DNA of 64,000 nt from NCBI GenBank assembly GCA_028751875.1, contig CM054145.1, forward strand, positions 39,694,064 through 39,758,063. The letters run 5' to 3'. Position numbers and translations under genes: made by a program. The stretch comes from Rapana venosa. Lineage: Eukaryota > Mollusca > Gastropoda > Neogastropoda > Muricidae. The notes below the pieces were generated by a model. That model saw only the letters and a program-made list of their open reading frames with translations, did not search any database and was not told the origin of the DNA. Positions within the stretch are counted from its first letter, which is position 1, and each line of letters begins with the position of its first letter. Of this stretch, positions 10,151 to 20,143 are shown piece by piece.

Positions 10151-10650
10151 NNNNNNNNNNNNNNNNNNNNNNNNNNNNNNNNNNNNNNNNNNNNNNNNNN
10201 NNNNNNNNNNNNNNNNNNNNNNNNNNNNNNNNNNNNNNNNNNNNNNNNNNNNNNNNNNNNNNNNNNNNNNNNNNNNNNNNNNNNNNNNNNNNNNNNNNNN
10301 NNNNNNNNNNNNNNNNNNNNNNNNNNNNNNNNNNNNNNNNNNNNNNNNNNNNNNNNNNNNNNNNNNNNNNNNNNNNNNNNNNNNNNNNNNNNNNNNNNNN
10401 NNNNNNNNNNNNNNNNNNNNNNNNNNNNNNNNNNNNNNNNNNNNNNNNNNNNNNNNNNNNNNNNNNNNNNNNNNNNNNNNNNNNNNNNNNNNNNNNNNNN
10501 NNNNNNNNNNNNNNNNNNNNNNNNNNNNNNNNNNNNNNNNNNNNNNNNNNNNNNNNNNNNNNNNNNNNNNNNNNNNNNNNNNNNNNNNNNNNNNNNNNNN
10601 NNNNNNNNNNNNNNNNNNNNNNNNNNNNNNNNNNNNNNNNNNNNNNNNNN
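10151..10650. other. Assembly gap, exactly 500 N
   Basis: A round-number run of N is a scaffolding placeholder, not a measured distance. Frames that cross it are meaningless. Confidence 0.99.
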
Positions 10651-11162
10651 AAAAAAGGGGGCCCCCCCCCCCCGGGGAAAAAAAAAAGGGGAAAATTTGG
10701 GGGTTTTGGGGGAAAAAGGGGGGGGGGGAGGGGTGGGGGGGAAGGGGGGGGGGGGGAGGGAGGGGGGGGGAGAGAGGAAAGAGATTAAGGGAGAGGGTGG
10801 GTTTACAAAAGGTAGTGGGGGTTTGGGGTGAGAAGGGGGGACAGGTTCTGGGGTGTGTTTGAGAGAGGGGACAGACCCCAAAGGAGAGACACAAGAGAGA
10901 CAGAAAGAGGAGTATGAAAGGGAGTGAAGGGGAAGGAAGTTTGGGGAGGATGGAGAGGAGAGGAGAGGAGAGAGAGGGGGAGCGGGGAAGAGAGTTTTGG
11001 AGAGTGGAGAGAGAAGAGAGAGAGGAGGAGTGTGTTGTGTGTGGTGTGTGTGTGTGTGTGTGTGTGTTTTGTGTGTGTGTGTGTGTGTTGTATGTTTTGT
11101 GTGTGTGAGAGAGAGGAGGGGGGTGGGGGAAAAGATGGGGAGAGGGGAGTAAGAGAGTTGCA

Positions 11163-11200
<38 letters not shown>

Positions 11201-11220
11201 TTGTGTGGTTGTTGTCGTTG

Positions 11221-11262
11221 TCTTCAATTTAACGTCGGGTCACACTCAGTGTATTAGCGGGG
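11221..11262 (+). repeat. Hairpin element F, copy 3 (duplicate of copy 2)
   Basis: TCTTCAATTTAACGTC, GTCACACTCAGTG, TATTAGCG. It is degraded by indels and corresponds to 9072-9113, so it is probably not an independent copy. Confidence 0.65.
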
Positions 11263-11399
11263 ATGTGGAAAATGTAGTGGATAGAAGGAATGAATAGAGA
11301 AAAGATGATTAGGTAAAAGTGTGTTTGGAATTTTCTTTGAAATCAAAATGGGGGGGGGGGGGGGGAGGGAATCTTAAACATGAGCAAAAATTTTAATTC

Positions 11400-11770
11400 A
11401 ACAAGATTGTTAACATGAACAATATAAGTAACTACAACAATACTCTTATGGGCTGTCGTTTAGAATTTAACAAGGGCAAAGGGCTAATTTTGGATTTTTA
11501 AAAGAAGTTTCCCCAGATGTCACAAAATTGGGGTTAAAAAGGTTTACTGGAACTCAACAGGATGTGAGTGTTGGACAATGTTCCCCCAGAGGTACCTGCA
11601 TTTTTACAAATTTTGTTTAAATGCATTATTTTTCAAAATATAGGTATTAACTCTTCCTGGTTGCGATACTTAAGTTGTTTGAGAGGGTCCTCAAACATGA
11701 AATAGTCAGGAAACTCTTTAAGATCGTTCCTTAAATTTGATCAGATTCTCTCCACTTCCCCGCGTTTGTT
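11400..11770 (-). pseudogene. LINE-N post-RNase H tail and 3' UTR
   Basis: It aligns by eye with the better preserved copy at 60905-61397 (VPVSLQEGY, LLEQ, MKLNALITKF, CLCGENIIDTHILFDC). Here the Cys/His motif is damaged by indels. It follows the RNase H end without a gap. Confidence 0.65.
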
Positions 11771-12025
11771 CTATAAACGGTACCCCTCCTGTAGAGATAC
11801 TGGAACATGCGTTCTTGATTCCAAATGATGTCTTGCCCCCCTTTTTGCAGCTCTGTCAGCCCACTCATTTGAAAAAATTCCAACGTGCGAAGGTACCCAA
11901 CAAAAGGAAACAGGAATACCTCTTAAACTTAAAAGGTGTATGACATATTTAAGTTCAAAAATGATTCTGGATACTTTCTTGGAATTTGGGGATTTGATAG
12001 CATATAGTGCTGACTTAGAGTCTAC
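11771..12025 (-). pseudogene. LINE-N RNase H, C-terminal half
   Basis: It reads CVDSKSALYAIKSPNSKK, RIIFELKYVIHLLSLRG, then FCWVPSHVGIFSNEWADRAA. The Asp of CVDS and the His and Asp of WVPSH..NEWAD are expected RNase H catalytic-site residues. It is separated from its N-terminal half by a family B insertion. Confidence 0.85.
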
Positions 12026-12029
12026 ACAT

Positions 12030-12350
12030 AGTAATAATAATAATAATAAATGGAATTTATATAGCGCTATATCTTGCAGAGACAAATCGAAGCGCTTGCA
12101 CTCAACTCATTCTTACACAGTCATACAACCAGTGACAAGCAATAGTTCCATCAAGTCCAAATGTGCACACACGCGCACCAAAACACACCACACACCACAC
12201 ACACACAACACACACCACAACACGGTCACACACCCTGGCAGGGCAATAGAATCTTGGTTGTTGAAGGCAGGGGAAAAAAAATATGAGATGAGGCAGGAGA
12301 GGAAAATCTTAGGTTTGAAATAAATATGTCTTGAGACTGGATTTAAAAGT
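12030..12350 (-). mobile_element. Family B retroelement 3' end nested in LINE-N RNase H
   Basis: On the minus strand the upstream part reads DTFKSSLKTYLF, a motif common at the end of L2-like ORF2s, then a stop. Next come a CA/GT stretch, GCGCTATATAAATTCCAT and a (TTA)n tail ending at about 12030. Its 5' border is uncertain (12350-12410). Tail-only copies are at 28552-28625 (-) and 52976-53055 (+). Confidence 0.75.
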
Positions 12351-12379
12351 GTCATAAGAAGGCTTTAGTAAGATAGGAA

Positions 12380-12720
12380 TGATGGGAAAAACAGAATCAA
12401 GAATATAGTGAAGAGCCATAAGAATTGCAACAAGTTCAGCTGTAAATATTGAATGATGTTTACCAAGATAGTATGATTTCTCTGTTTTTAGAGCTGGTAT
12501 GACGAATGCTGAACCAGCTTCATTATTTTCTAAAACTGACCCATCTGTATATATTTTTAAGTTGTCAATATACTTATTTTCAATATGTGATTGGATATCT
12601 GCAACCATGATTTTTTGGGGTTTTCATTCTTTTTTCATAGTACATTCTATATCAAAATGTGCTTTATTTATTTCCCACGAAGGGCATGGCAAAGTTCTTT
12701 CTGCATTTCTAATTCATAAT
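12380..12720 (-). pseudogene. LINE-N RNase H, N-terminal half
   Basis: From about 12700 it reads PSWEINKAHFDIECT, then KIYTDGSVLENNEAG, AFVIP and FTAELVAILMALHYI. YTDGS and TAEL carry the first Asp and Glu of the RNase H site. The frame leaves the RNase H pattern at about 12400, where the family B insertion begins. Confidence 0.85.
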
Positions 12721-12929
12721 GATTAAGTTAGACTTTTAAAAAAGGTCTGTTACATACGTACCAATAGGCGTTAAACACGAAATATTTCTAGCTCTTTTAG
12801 GTTTAATTTGTTTTTGCTTCGACTTCTATTTCACTAGAAACAAAGTTTCATTTGTTTTTGCTGCGTAAAACATATTTGGCACATGAAAGTTGTCGGTATT
12901 CAGCGGGGGAAAGTTCCCAATTTTCGTTA

Positions 12930-14240
12930 TAAGTTCCTTGGTGGAGGTGTGGAATGGTACACCAAGTGCAAGTTTATATGCTTTACAGTCTACATTTTGG
13001 GGAGTTTTTTCAGTAAAAAATTAGGAGCACTAAAAAAGACTTCTTGTCCATAAGGGACAGCTTGGATGTACAAAGGTGACGTAGCTAAGCATTTCAAAGT
13101 GACCATATCTTGTCCCAAGACTGTCTGGTAACCATTTTAAAGAAAATTAATACATTTTCTTGTTTTTTGTTAAAAGTATCCAATATGAGCATTCCAATTC
13201 AATTTTGATGTAAGTAAGATGCCTAAAAATTTGACAGTATTTGTGCACTGAATTAGCTCCCCTCCAATCCTAAACTGTGGTAGTGTATCTGGATCACTGC
13301 CATTTTTTAAAAAGCATAATATGCTTTTTTTTCTGTGGAAAATGTCAGACCATTTTCAAAAATATATTTATATAAATTATCTAACTCTTTTTGATAGATC
13401 TTTCTGGTATAATGAAGCTTTCTTCTTTGTTGTACTGCGCTTCATAGTGACATTCATCCACATACATATATCATCAGATATTGTACTAGGGTGATATCTT
13501 TGGACATTTTTGTGGGTGATCTATAACAGTATATTAAACAGAAAAGGGGCTATAACAGAACCCTGTGGTAAACCCATATGGAGTGACCTAGAGTGTGAAT
13601 ATGTATTCCCTACTCCCCACTTGTATACTTCTGTTACATAAAAAGCTTTTGATATAAAAATTTAAACTGCCCAGATTAATTCCAATAGTCTTCAATTTAT
13701 GCAGTAATTAGCATCCCAGCTTGGTCGTAGGCTTTTCTGACGTCAAAAAAATGTTGCAAGTAAATTTTTTCTTCTTGCAAACTGTTGTTTGACTTGTGTT
13801 GTTAGTTAACTAGGTTATAAATTTGCGTTCTCCCTTTTTTGAAAGCCTGCTTGATTGATTGGAACTACCTTTTTTTTTCTGACAAAAATATACAATCCTT
13901 CTTAGAATGATTCGCTCCATTGCTTACCTGTGTTGGAAGTCGTGTATGGGTCTGTAACTAGTTTTATCTTTTTAGGCTTTTCCTTGCTTATGAATAGGAA
14001 CAATTGATAGATGCTTCCAGTTTACTGGCATTACACTTTCAGTCCACATTTTTGGGAAAAAGTTTATGTAATAGAAAAATGAATTTTTTCTGGTAAATGT
14101 TTAAGCATATCATTTGATATGGCATTAATCCAACAGATGTTTTCTTATTAGGAAGAGAATGTAATACATCTTTTACTTCTTTGATTGTTATTGGGGCATT
14201 AATGTATTTCGGTGTTATTAGAAAGTGGGTCTTCATATTT
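12930..14240 (-). pseudogene. LINE-N reverse transcriptase domain
   Basis: Pieces in several frames give, in order: TIKEVKDVLHSLPNKK (about 14160-14190), WKHLSIVPIHKQGK, SYRPI, AMERIILRRI, INQAGF, MGLPQGSVIAP (about 13552-13580), SDDICMWM (about 13456-13482), and NTVKFLGILLTSKLNWNAHI (about 13200-13250). These are standard RT blocks, including the FLGxxLxxKLxWxxHI block after the catalytic site. The YxDD site is disrupted by a likely one-base deletion. At least ten frame changes or stops make it inactive. Confidence 0.85.
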
Positions 14241-14639
14241 TTGTTTTGATCTCTTCAGATTTCTGTACTTACTGCTTTTAAGTGAGAGACCTTCAATACA
14301 CATGGATTCTGAGAACATTTTCTGCAAAAGCCTCAGCCTTTTCTGCATTGGATGGAAATTCTTTGTTTTTTAGCTTAATCGGACAAGTGGTAAAGTCACA
14401 CCTTTTTCATTTCATGAAATTTTTTACACACTTTTTAAAGATCTGTTATGACTTTAATGTCACTAGAACAAAATGCGACCAATATTGTCGCTTTGCCTGA
14501 GCTTATGACCATGTTGCAATAATTTTTTGCCTGTTTCTGTTTTTTTATGGTTTTCTGATGTCTTATTTTTTAGATTATTTTGAACATTAAAAAGCTTGTT
14601 AGTCACTGCTTTTCGCAAGCAGGTGTCCACCAACATTCC
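14241..14639 (-). pseudogene. LINE-N endonuclease-RT spacer
   Basis: No clear blocks, but it lies between endonuclease and RT with continuous relic-like sequence. No other repeat family recognised. Confidence 0.45.
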
Positions 14640-15210
14640 CTGAACACTTTTTTGATTTTAAGTGATTTAATGATGGGAATTGATAAGTGCGCAGCTTGAA
14701 TAATGGCATTTGTAAAAGTGGAATAAAAATTGGTCAATATTATCAGAATCTAAGCTGTTTGTATTGTAGGCAGCAAGAATACTTTTAAACTTTCCAATTT
14801 GGGCCCCTTTATATTTAAATTTTGGAATTGTGTCTTTTTCAGGGGTCCAGAGGATTGGCATTTTCATTAAATGCTATTACAATAGGTAGATGATCACTGC
14901 CCAATGTATCTTCATTTGTTACCCATGTACATTCTGGGCAGAGAGAAGATATCAAAGACAAATCTAATGCTGATGCTCTTGGGGAGTACAAATGTCAGGT
15001 ATTCTCGTGACACTGCCATCATTTGTAGGCACAGGCAAGAGTCTGTGATGTTTTCTAAAAAACGATTACAGGAAATGGATATACTTCCCTTTTTCCCAAA
15101 AGGCGCGTGGGCATTAAAATCTCCCCCTACCAGCCACTCCCGATTACTTGTAGTGAAAGTAACCATTCTGTATTACAGTCATTAGCTCCCTTTGGTAAAT
15201 AAAACCGATA
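14640..15210 (-). pseudogene. LINE-N AP-like endonuclease domain
   Basis: WLVGGDFNAHAPFGKKG (about 15100-15135) contains the GDFNAH active-site block. NRFLENITDSCLCL follows, then SALDLSLISSLCPECTW in another frame. TLGSDHLPIVIAFNEN (about 14868-14905) contains the SDHxxI block with the catalytic His. Several frameshifts are present. The endonuclease would nick target DNA to prime reverse transcription. Confidence 0.85.
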
Positions 15211-16014
15211 CAATATTCATGACTAAATCATTTTGTAAACTTGACACGTGCTGCACATGAATTGAATCTGGAATGTTGTTAGGCATTGGTGGGAAAAACA
15301 TTACATTAATCTACCCCTTCTTGTTCATATATTGCTGTATTGATTTACCAACAGCATTTACATGTTCATGAAACAGGTGGATAACAGTAACCTGAAATTT
15401 AGGTAGTTTACATTTCTTTACATTCAGGGACTGTAACGTAAGAACTTGATACCTGTTATTTGAAGTGTTGAATAAATATGGCAGATTGTGGAAATTGATC
15501 TAGCATTCCACTGATTATCTTAAGCATTTGTGAATTTTTCAGAGGCATAATACAGTTTTAAACAAAAAAGCCCAAAGCAAACCTTTTAAATAGAGTAAAA
15601 TATGAATGAACTGGTATTGGGAAATTTAAAAAAGTGCAAGTAAACTAATAATACAAGGTAAATTATTTCAATTAAATCACAACACAAAAAGGAGAACAGA
15701 TAAATAAAAATAGTAAATAAGTAACTAAAAGAGAGCAGCAAAAAAAGTTCCAAATCAGGTAAAACAGCTGCTGTGAGCGGAGATTTTCAGTGTTGTTATC
15801 TGTACTGCAGCTGGTGCAAAGCTTTGACATACAAAATGTCACCATTCCAAGTGATTGTTCATACGGACATTATTCTGCCGGATATGTTGTCTCCACCCGC
15901 GGCTGTCCTGCTGGTAGAGGTACTGTCCTGGCTGTAGGCTGGCTGTTGTGGCGGTGGTTTAAAGGTGTTTGGAATGGTGGCTGGTACTGGTTCATGCGAT
16001 GAAACCTAGCTCTG
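15211..16014 (-). pseudogene. LINE-N N-terminal endonuclease part and ORF1-ORF2 junction
   Basis: At 15700-16010 a minus frame gives a basic, Pro-rich segment (KHRKRKPRARFHRMNQYQPP, then TPLNHRHNSQPTARTV). It probably joins ORF1 to its end. 15211-15560 reads as broken endonuclease N-terminus (ISGMLDQFPQSAIFI, VTVIHLFHEHVNAVG). Confidence 0.55.
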
Positions 16015-16460
16015 GGTTTCCTTTTTCGGTGTTTCCCAAAACAAGGCAAAGAACGTGCCTGCCAATGTTTCTTGCCCGAATACTTGAACCATGAACGTTT
16101 GGATGAAATGAATCTTTATAATGATGATGCGTGTACATATTTTCATGTGAGACAAATGACACATTGCTTTGGTTTATAATTCTGAAAATGTCATTGCATG
16201 AAAAGTTTCTTTTCATTGAGGCTGGGATTTTTCACAGGGGCAACTTTGTTAAACACAACTTTCGTATGGGGAAAAAAAGCCAAACTTGTTTTACATTTTT
16301 AACCAGGTGTTTGCTAGCTTCTTGGGGATTCGACTTTTTCAGATCATTGGGCCCCACAATGAACGGGCTACAGCATGCGGTTTTTTAATAGCAGTGGCAC
16401 TACTCTAAACAGAGGAATGTCACTGGATTTGATATGATTTTCTTTTCTTACTCTGAACCC
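16015..16460 (-). pseudogene. LINE-N ORF1, SGNH-hydrolase (esterase)-like domain
   Basis: With one or two frameshifts the minus strand reads PFIVGPNDLKKSNPQEASKH, then HTKVVFNKVAPVKNPSLNEK, DIFRIINQSNVSFVSHENM, and YKDSFHPNVHGSSIRARNIG. VGPNDL matches SGNH block III (GxND) and KDSFHPN matches block V (DxxH) with the catalytic Asp-His pair. The block I GDS motif would lie upstream, past the GT array at about 16485, and is not seen. Esterase-like ORF1s are known in CR1-type LINEs. Pairing one with an RNase H ORF2 is the unusual point. Confidence 0.7.
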
Positions 16461-16484
16461 ATAAGACTTGTGTTGGTTGTTGTG

Positions 16485-16560
16485 TGTTGTGTGTGTGTGT
16501 GGTGTGTGGTTGTGTGTGTGTGTGTGTGTTTATGTGTGTGTCTGTGTGTGTGTGTGTGTT
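16485..16560. repeat. (GT)n microsatellite
   Basis: About 75 bp of interrupted GT, cutting off the 5' end of LINE-N. Confidence 0.95.
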
Positions 16561-16660
16561 TTTTCGTTCCTCGGCTAAATCCGAGTTTCACCAATGATTA
16601 AATTTGTGTATGCCACCAATTTTTGCCACCGTTAATGTAGCCAACCGTGGCAACCGCATT
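16561..16660 (-). repeat. Double-hairpin element L, copy 1
   Basis: On the minus strand: ATCATTGGTGAAACTCGG then TTTAGCCGAGGAACGAA. It matches 37125-37235 (-) and 62925-63045 (+), where the pairs are CACCA/TGGTG and CCTCGG/CCGAGG. In the 62.6 kb copy it forms the 3' part of SINE family D. Confidence 0.6.
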
Positions 16661-16664
16661 CATA

Positions 16665-16790
16665 CTTTGGGAGGGGTGTGCGTAGGGGTGCGTTTTGTGT
16701 GTGTGTGCGCGCGCGCGCGTGCTCGGGGGTGTGTGGGGGAGGGGAGGAGAGAGAGAGAGGAAGAGTGAGAGGAGAGGAGAGGAGTATTGA
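16665..16790. repeat. GT/GCGC tract and GA-rich purine tract
   Basis: Alternating GTGTGTGCGCGCGCGC followed by G/A-rich sequence to about 16790. Confidence 0.85.
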
Positions 16791-16977
16791 AAAAAATGCT
16801 TCGTTTTTTTCGCAAAAATCACACGAAAAGTGCATAGACTCAACAGCATAAGGAGAGGAGACCAGAATCTGAACTCTTAGCAGACGCCGATTATAACTAT
16901 TGGATTTTATTATTTTGTTGTTGTTGCTGCTGACGAAAATCAGATTTTGACAATTGCAATCATAATTCCTCATTTTT

Positions 16978-16978
<1 letters not shown>

Positions 16979-17008
<30 letters not shown>
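16979..17008. repeat. Poly-C tract (30)
   Basis: Uninterrupted C run. Confidence 0.95.
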
Positions 17009-17010
<2 letters not shown>

Positions 17011-17282
17011 AACAAATCCGGAAGATGCACAGGTATGCCTCATGTCTACACAATGGAGAAAAGGGTTAGAGAGCGTGCTTTGTGTTGCATTATTGTGTAA
17101 ACCTGTGTGCAGAAACGTCAGGTTGCGCTCCTCCTCTGTCTTGGAAGGGGTGATGCAAAACTTGTGTATTTATAAGTGATTTGATGAGGTTTGTTATGTA
17201 AGGATAATGACAACAATGATGATGATGGGTGGTACTGACACTGTTGGTTGTTGTTGGTAGTGTGTGCATGTGCATGTAACTC

Positions 17283-17288
17283 TGTGTG

Positions 17289-17331
<43 letters not shown>

Positions 17332-17366
17332 GTGTGTTGGTTGTCTGTGTGTGTGTGTGTGTGTGA
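17283..17366. repeat. (GT)n microsatellite
   Basis: About 80 bp of GT with short TTG interruptions. Confidence 0.96.
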
Positions 17367-18000
17367 ACGAGTGTGAATATTTATTTCAGATACAGTGGTA
17401 CTCATACTTTAATGTGAACTTGATTTTATGCATTTGCATCGTGCATTTTGGTATGGGTAACATAGAAAAACTTAGTTTTCTTCTTTTCTTTATTTTCACA
17501 AGTAGAAAAGCTTATTTTGCTCTTTTTTTTCTTTCACTATTTAAACTTTTTTTTTTAATTACGTATTTCCATTTAAAAACAAAAATCATTCCACGATGAT
17601 ACAGAATTTCACACCGTTTGTTTAAGTACTATGTGTACTATATTGGATTGATTTTTTCTTTCTTTTAATCTCTCAACGTTTCATTGCTCCATTTTCCGCA
17701 GCACGAATGATAGCCATCGTCCATTAAAAAGTGGGTCCTAACAACCAACCTTGTCACAGGTGGGATGTGTACCAATTTTGCGTGTATGCGTTTGATTTAT
17801 CATACCATCACAAATGAAACAACAAACTGTACAAGTCAATGAATGTATCAGTTCAACACAAGTTTGTATGAACACAACCACAAATCAGGAAACGCGCGCA
17901 CGCGTGCATGACACAAACAAATACATTCATTCAAAGCAAGCAACAGATGTAAATGACAGAACGACAGCTGACGATGACGATTTTATCAGGCCATGGGGCG
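17367..18000. other. No recognised feature
   Basis: AT-rich sequence with long T runs (17520-17550). No supported frame. Confidence 0.5.
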
Positions 18001-18049
18001 GGGGGAGGGGGGGGGGCGGGGCGGATGAGAGGCGATAATTCGTATACAC

Positions 18050-18395
18050 TTTTTCCCCACGGAGATACCAGGGAGGGGGTGGGGGGCTGTCAGTATAAAT
18101 TTAGTATCCCCACCTGAAGAAAATTATGTGCTAGGAATTCCCACTATTCTATCCCTTTCTTTGTTTCTGCCAGGTTCCTTTTTCTTCTGATCACCACCCC
18201 CTTATCTATTTTCTGTCTTCTCCTGCTTTCTTTTCCAGAAAGACTTAAAAGATAAATTCGCTTCCACGCCGAAGTAATTGGATGCGCTAAGCCTGACTTG
18301 TCAGGCGCTAAACGGCAGCGTAACGCATTTTTGCTTATATGACAGACGAAAATTTGTGTCTGGGTGTTCGATGAAGAAGAAGAAGAAAGAAGAAG
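18050..18395 (-). repeat. Dispersed element K, copy 3
   Basis: On the minus strand: (CTT)n, ACACCCAGACACAAATTTTC with GTCTGTCATATAAGC, GCGCCTGACAAGTCAGGC (a perfect short hairpin), GGTGGGGATACTAAATTTAT, and the C-rich/G-rich terminal hairpin. Same block order as the copies at 331 and 40531. Confidence 0.65.
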
Positions 18396-18629
18396 AACAA
18401 CAACAACAACAACAAGTATACACTTTGATGTCCTCTTATTTAAAAATAGAGGGGGGTGGTTATTTTGTTGTTGTTTTGCTATGCTAGGCTTCGTTTTATT
18501 TAGTTGGGGGTGGGGGGTGGGGGGGCTCAACATAAAAAGAATCCAGTGTGCGAAAATACGCACACCTTGAGCACACATTAAAACCCATCTTTGTGTTATA
18601 GAGAAGCTGGCTATAACTGGTACTGGTAG

Positions 18630-18700
18630 TATGGGTGAAAAGAACATACCCAGCATGCAGTTTGCGATCTGGACAAGGATGGGCTCCGCCAGGTACAAAC
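18630..18700 (+). mobile_element. SINE family D fragment
   Basis: GAACATACCCAGCATGCA and GGATGGGCTCCGCCAGGT match the 3' part of family D at 31625-31690 (opposite strand). Confidence 0.6.
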
Positions 18701-18879
18701 GACCCACGATATACGGTCAAGCTTCAATGCAGTGCCCCAGAAGGGACTTTTACTTGTACATGAATCAGTCAGAGGCCAAACCTTTTCCACAGTGCACAGT
18801 CTAATACGCCACATCATAAATGGAGAAGGTAGAAGTGCTCAATAAATCAGAAAAAAAGAAGAATAGCCTAAGCAAATCC

Positions 18880-19398
18880 CACCTTCATAAAGATGAAGAA
18901 CATCTTGACGTCAAAGACGAATACCATTCACAGCACAACTAAGGTTACTGAAATGCTACATATTATTGTCGACTGCTCTCTATGAAGCTGAAAAATGGAG
19001 TTTACGCAGAAACAGTGTGGGGAAAAGGTAGACGCCACTGACATGTGGATCTACAGAAAAGAATGATGCACACACACAAAAATTGGAAAGACAAAATACC
19101 AAACGAGAAAGACCTCATCTTACTACCGAGTCCGAAAGGAACTCCTGAAAACAGCCCTGTGTTTGCCACAGTCATCATGAGACATGATCGTCTACCCAAA
19201 ACAGCTCTGAAAGGAAGACTGGAAGAAAAGAGAGGCAGAGGAAGATCGAAACGCCAATGGCCGAATGATGTCAGAGACTGGACAGGCAGGAGGCTGGCTG
19301 AGTGCACGCGACTCGTCCAGGATAAACTGACTTGGACATCCATGCATGGCACATCGACCCCCCGTCTTGGAACGGCACCTAGTCCAAATCCAAACTAG
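18880..19398 (+). pseudogene. LINE ORF2 C-terminal relic
   Basis: Broken frames give SLYEAEKWSLRRNSV, ATDMWIYRK, WKDKIPNEKDLI, then VIMRHDRLPKTALKGRLEEK, RGRGRSKRQWPNDVRDWTG and RLAECTRLVQDKLTW, ending in a stop at 19398. This is the post-RT tail common in animal endonuclease-RT LINEs (LYGAExW, EMWIYRRM, RHDRLPKT, KRGRGR..WxxDVRDWTG). It lacks the RT core and has at least three frameshifts. A SINE A copy starts immediately after the stop. Confidence 0.85.
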
Positions 19399-19401
19399 AT
19401 A

Positions 19402-19745
19402 AGTGACAGTCTGGGTGCTAGTCTTTCTGAGGAGATGATAAATCGAGGTTCCATGTGCATAATATGTTTAGCTCACCTAAAAAAAAACACCCACTACCAA
19501 CAACTACTACAGGGCAACAAGGTAGTTGTCCTTGGAAAAATGATGTAGGGAAAAAAGCCACCCTGACAGGAAAACAAAACTGATATATACGCAGACAGGA
19601 CAATTGTATATATCATTGATTTTTTAAATTTTTATCAGTGGCGCTGCTCTTGTAGCAACGCCCTTTCCCCCGCCGCAGCAGCCTGAATTTCACGCACAGA
19701 AAACTGCCGTGACTGTAAATGATGTGCAATACAATACACCACAAT
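19402..19745 (+). mobile_element. SINE family A, copy 2 (5'-truncated)
   Basis: It starts within the central part (CAGTCTGGGTGCTAGTCTTT, GAGATGATAAATCGAGGTT) and keeps GGGCAACAAGGTAGTTGTCC, GTGGCGCTGCTCTTGTAGC, CTGAATTTCACGCA and an AT-rich tail. The tRNA head is missing. It directly abuts the LINE relic stop codon. Confidence 0.8.
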
Positions 19746-19894
19746 TTATTACAACAGAATACAATACAAAACAATACGTACAATAATGATAACACACTAC
19801 AGTACGCCTTATAGGTAGGAACACTGCAATCTGCCGATGCTAAAACGGCAAAAGGATTTTAATTTTTTTTTTTATCGACCAACAGCTTGACGGA

Positions 19895-20098
19895 AAATCT
19901 GTGTGCGCGTGTGCGTGCGTACGCATGTGCGCGCGCGCATGTGTGTGAGTGTGTGTGTGAGTGTGAGCGCGCGCGTGTGTGTGTGTGCGTGCGTGCGCTC
20001 TGTGCGCGCGTGCTTGTGTTTGTGTGTGTTTATGCGTGCGAGCGTGCATACGTGTGAGCATGCACGCGTAAACGCACGCGTGCAACGCTTGCTCTGTT
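19895..20098. repeat. Alternating GTGCGC tract, Z-DNA-prone
   Basis: About 200 bp of almost unbroken purine-pyrimidine alternation (GT, GC, AC dinucleotides), ending at element F copy 4. A similar tract resumes at 20145-20225. Confidence 0.85.
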
Positions 20099-20100
20099 GT

Positions 20101-20143
20101 ATTCTTCAATTTAACGTCTTTCCACATAAGTTATATTAGACGA
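20101..20143 (+). repeat. Hairpin element F, copy 4
   Basis: ATTCTTCAATTTAACGTC, TTTCCACATAAGTTA, TATTAGACGAG. The CGTCT/AGACG outer arms are intact; the inner arms are weakened. It is embedded in the alternating GT/GC tract. Confidence 0.75.

Larger units (their letters stand above)
10651..12237. repeat. Right arm of duplicated contig-end overlap
   Basis: It repeats the order of 8600-10150. The first ~110 bp are stuttered homopolymers (A6, G5, C12, G4, A10 and so on), as expected of an unpolished read end. The CACCCTGGCAGGG end at about 12230 continues past the point where the left contig stops. Confidence 0.8.
11400..16460 (-). mobile_element. LINE-N: near-complete, decayed non-LTR retrotransposon
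   Basis: Reading the minus strand from 16460 to 11400, the domains are: SGNH-hydrolase-like ORF1, proline-rich linker, AP-type endonuclease, reverse transcriptase, RNase H, Cys/His tail and 3' UTR. All frames are broken, and a family B tail is inserted in the RNase H. An endonuclease plus RNase H layout is typical of the I group, to which the snail element Nimbus belongs. The SGNH type of ORF1 is better known from CR1-like elements. A second 3' part is at 60860-61400, and a related endonuclease piece at 27890-28330. Confidence 0.85.

Noticed and set aside
10024..11163. Long ORFs across the gap region
   Set aside because: They read through 500 N and purine/pyrimidine tracts; not real.
8600..12240. 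A recent biological tandem duplication of the LINE-N 3' end
   Set aside because: The fixed 500-N gap, the matching breakpoints and homopolymer-type differences fit unmerged contig ends better.
12309..12608. Active RNase H gene
   Set aside because: Only half of the domain is present before the family B insertion, and the host LINE has many frameshifts.
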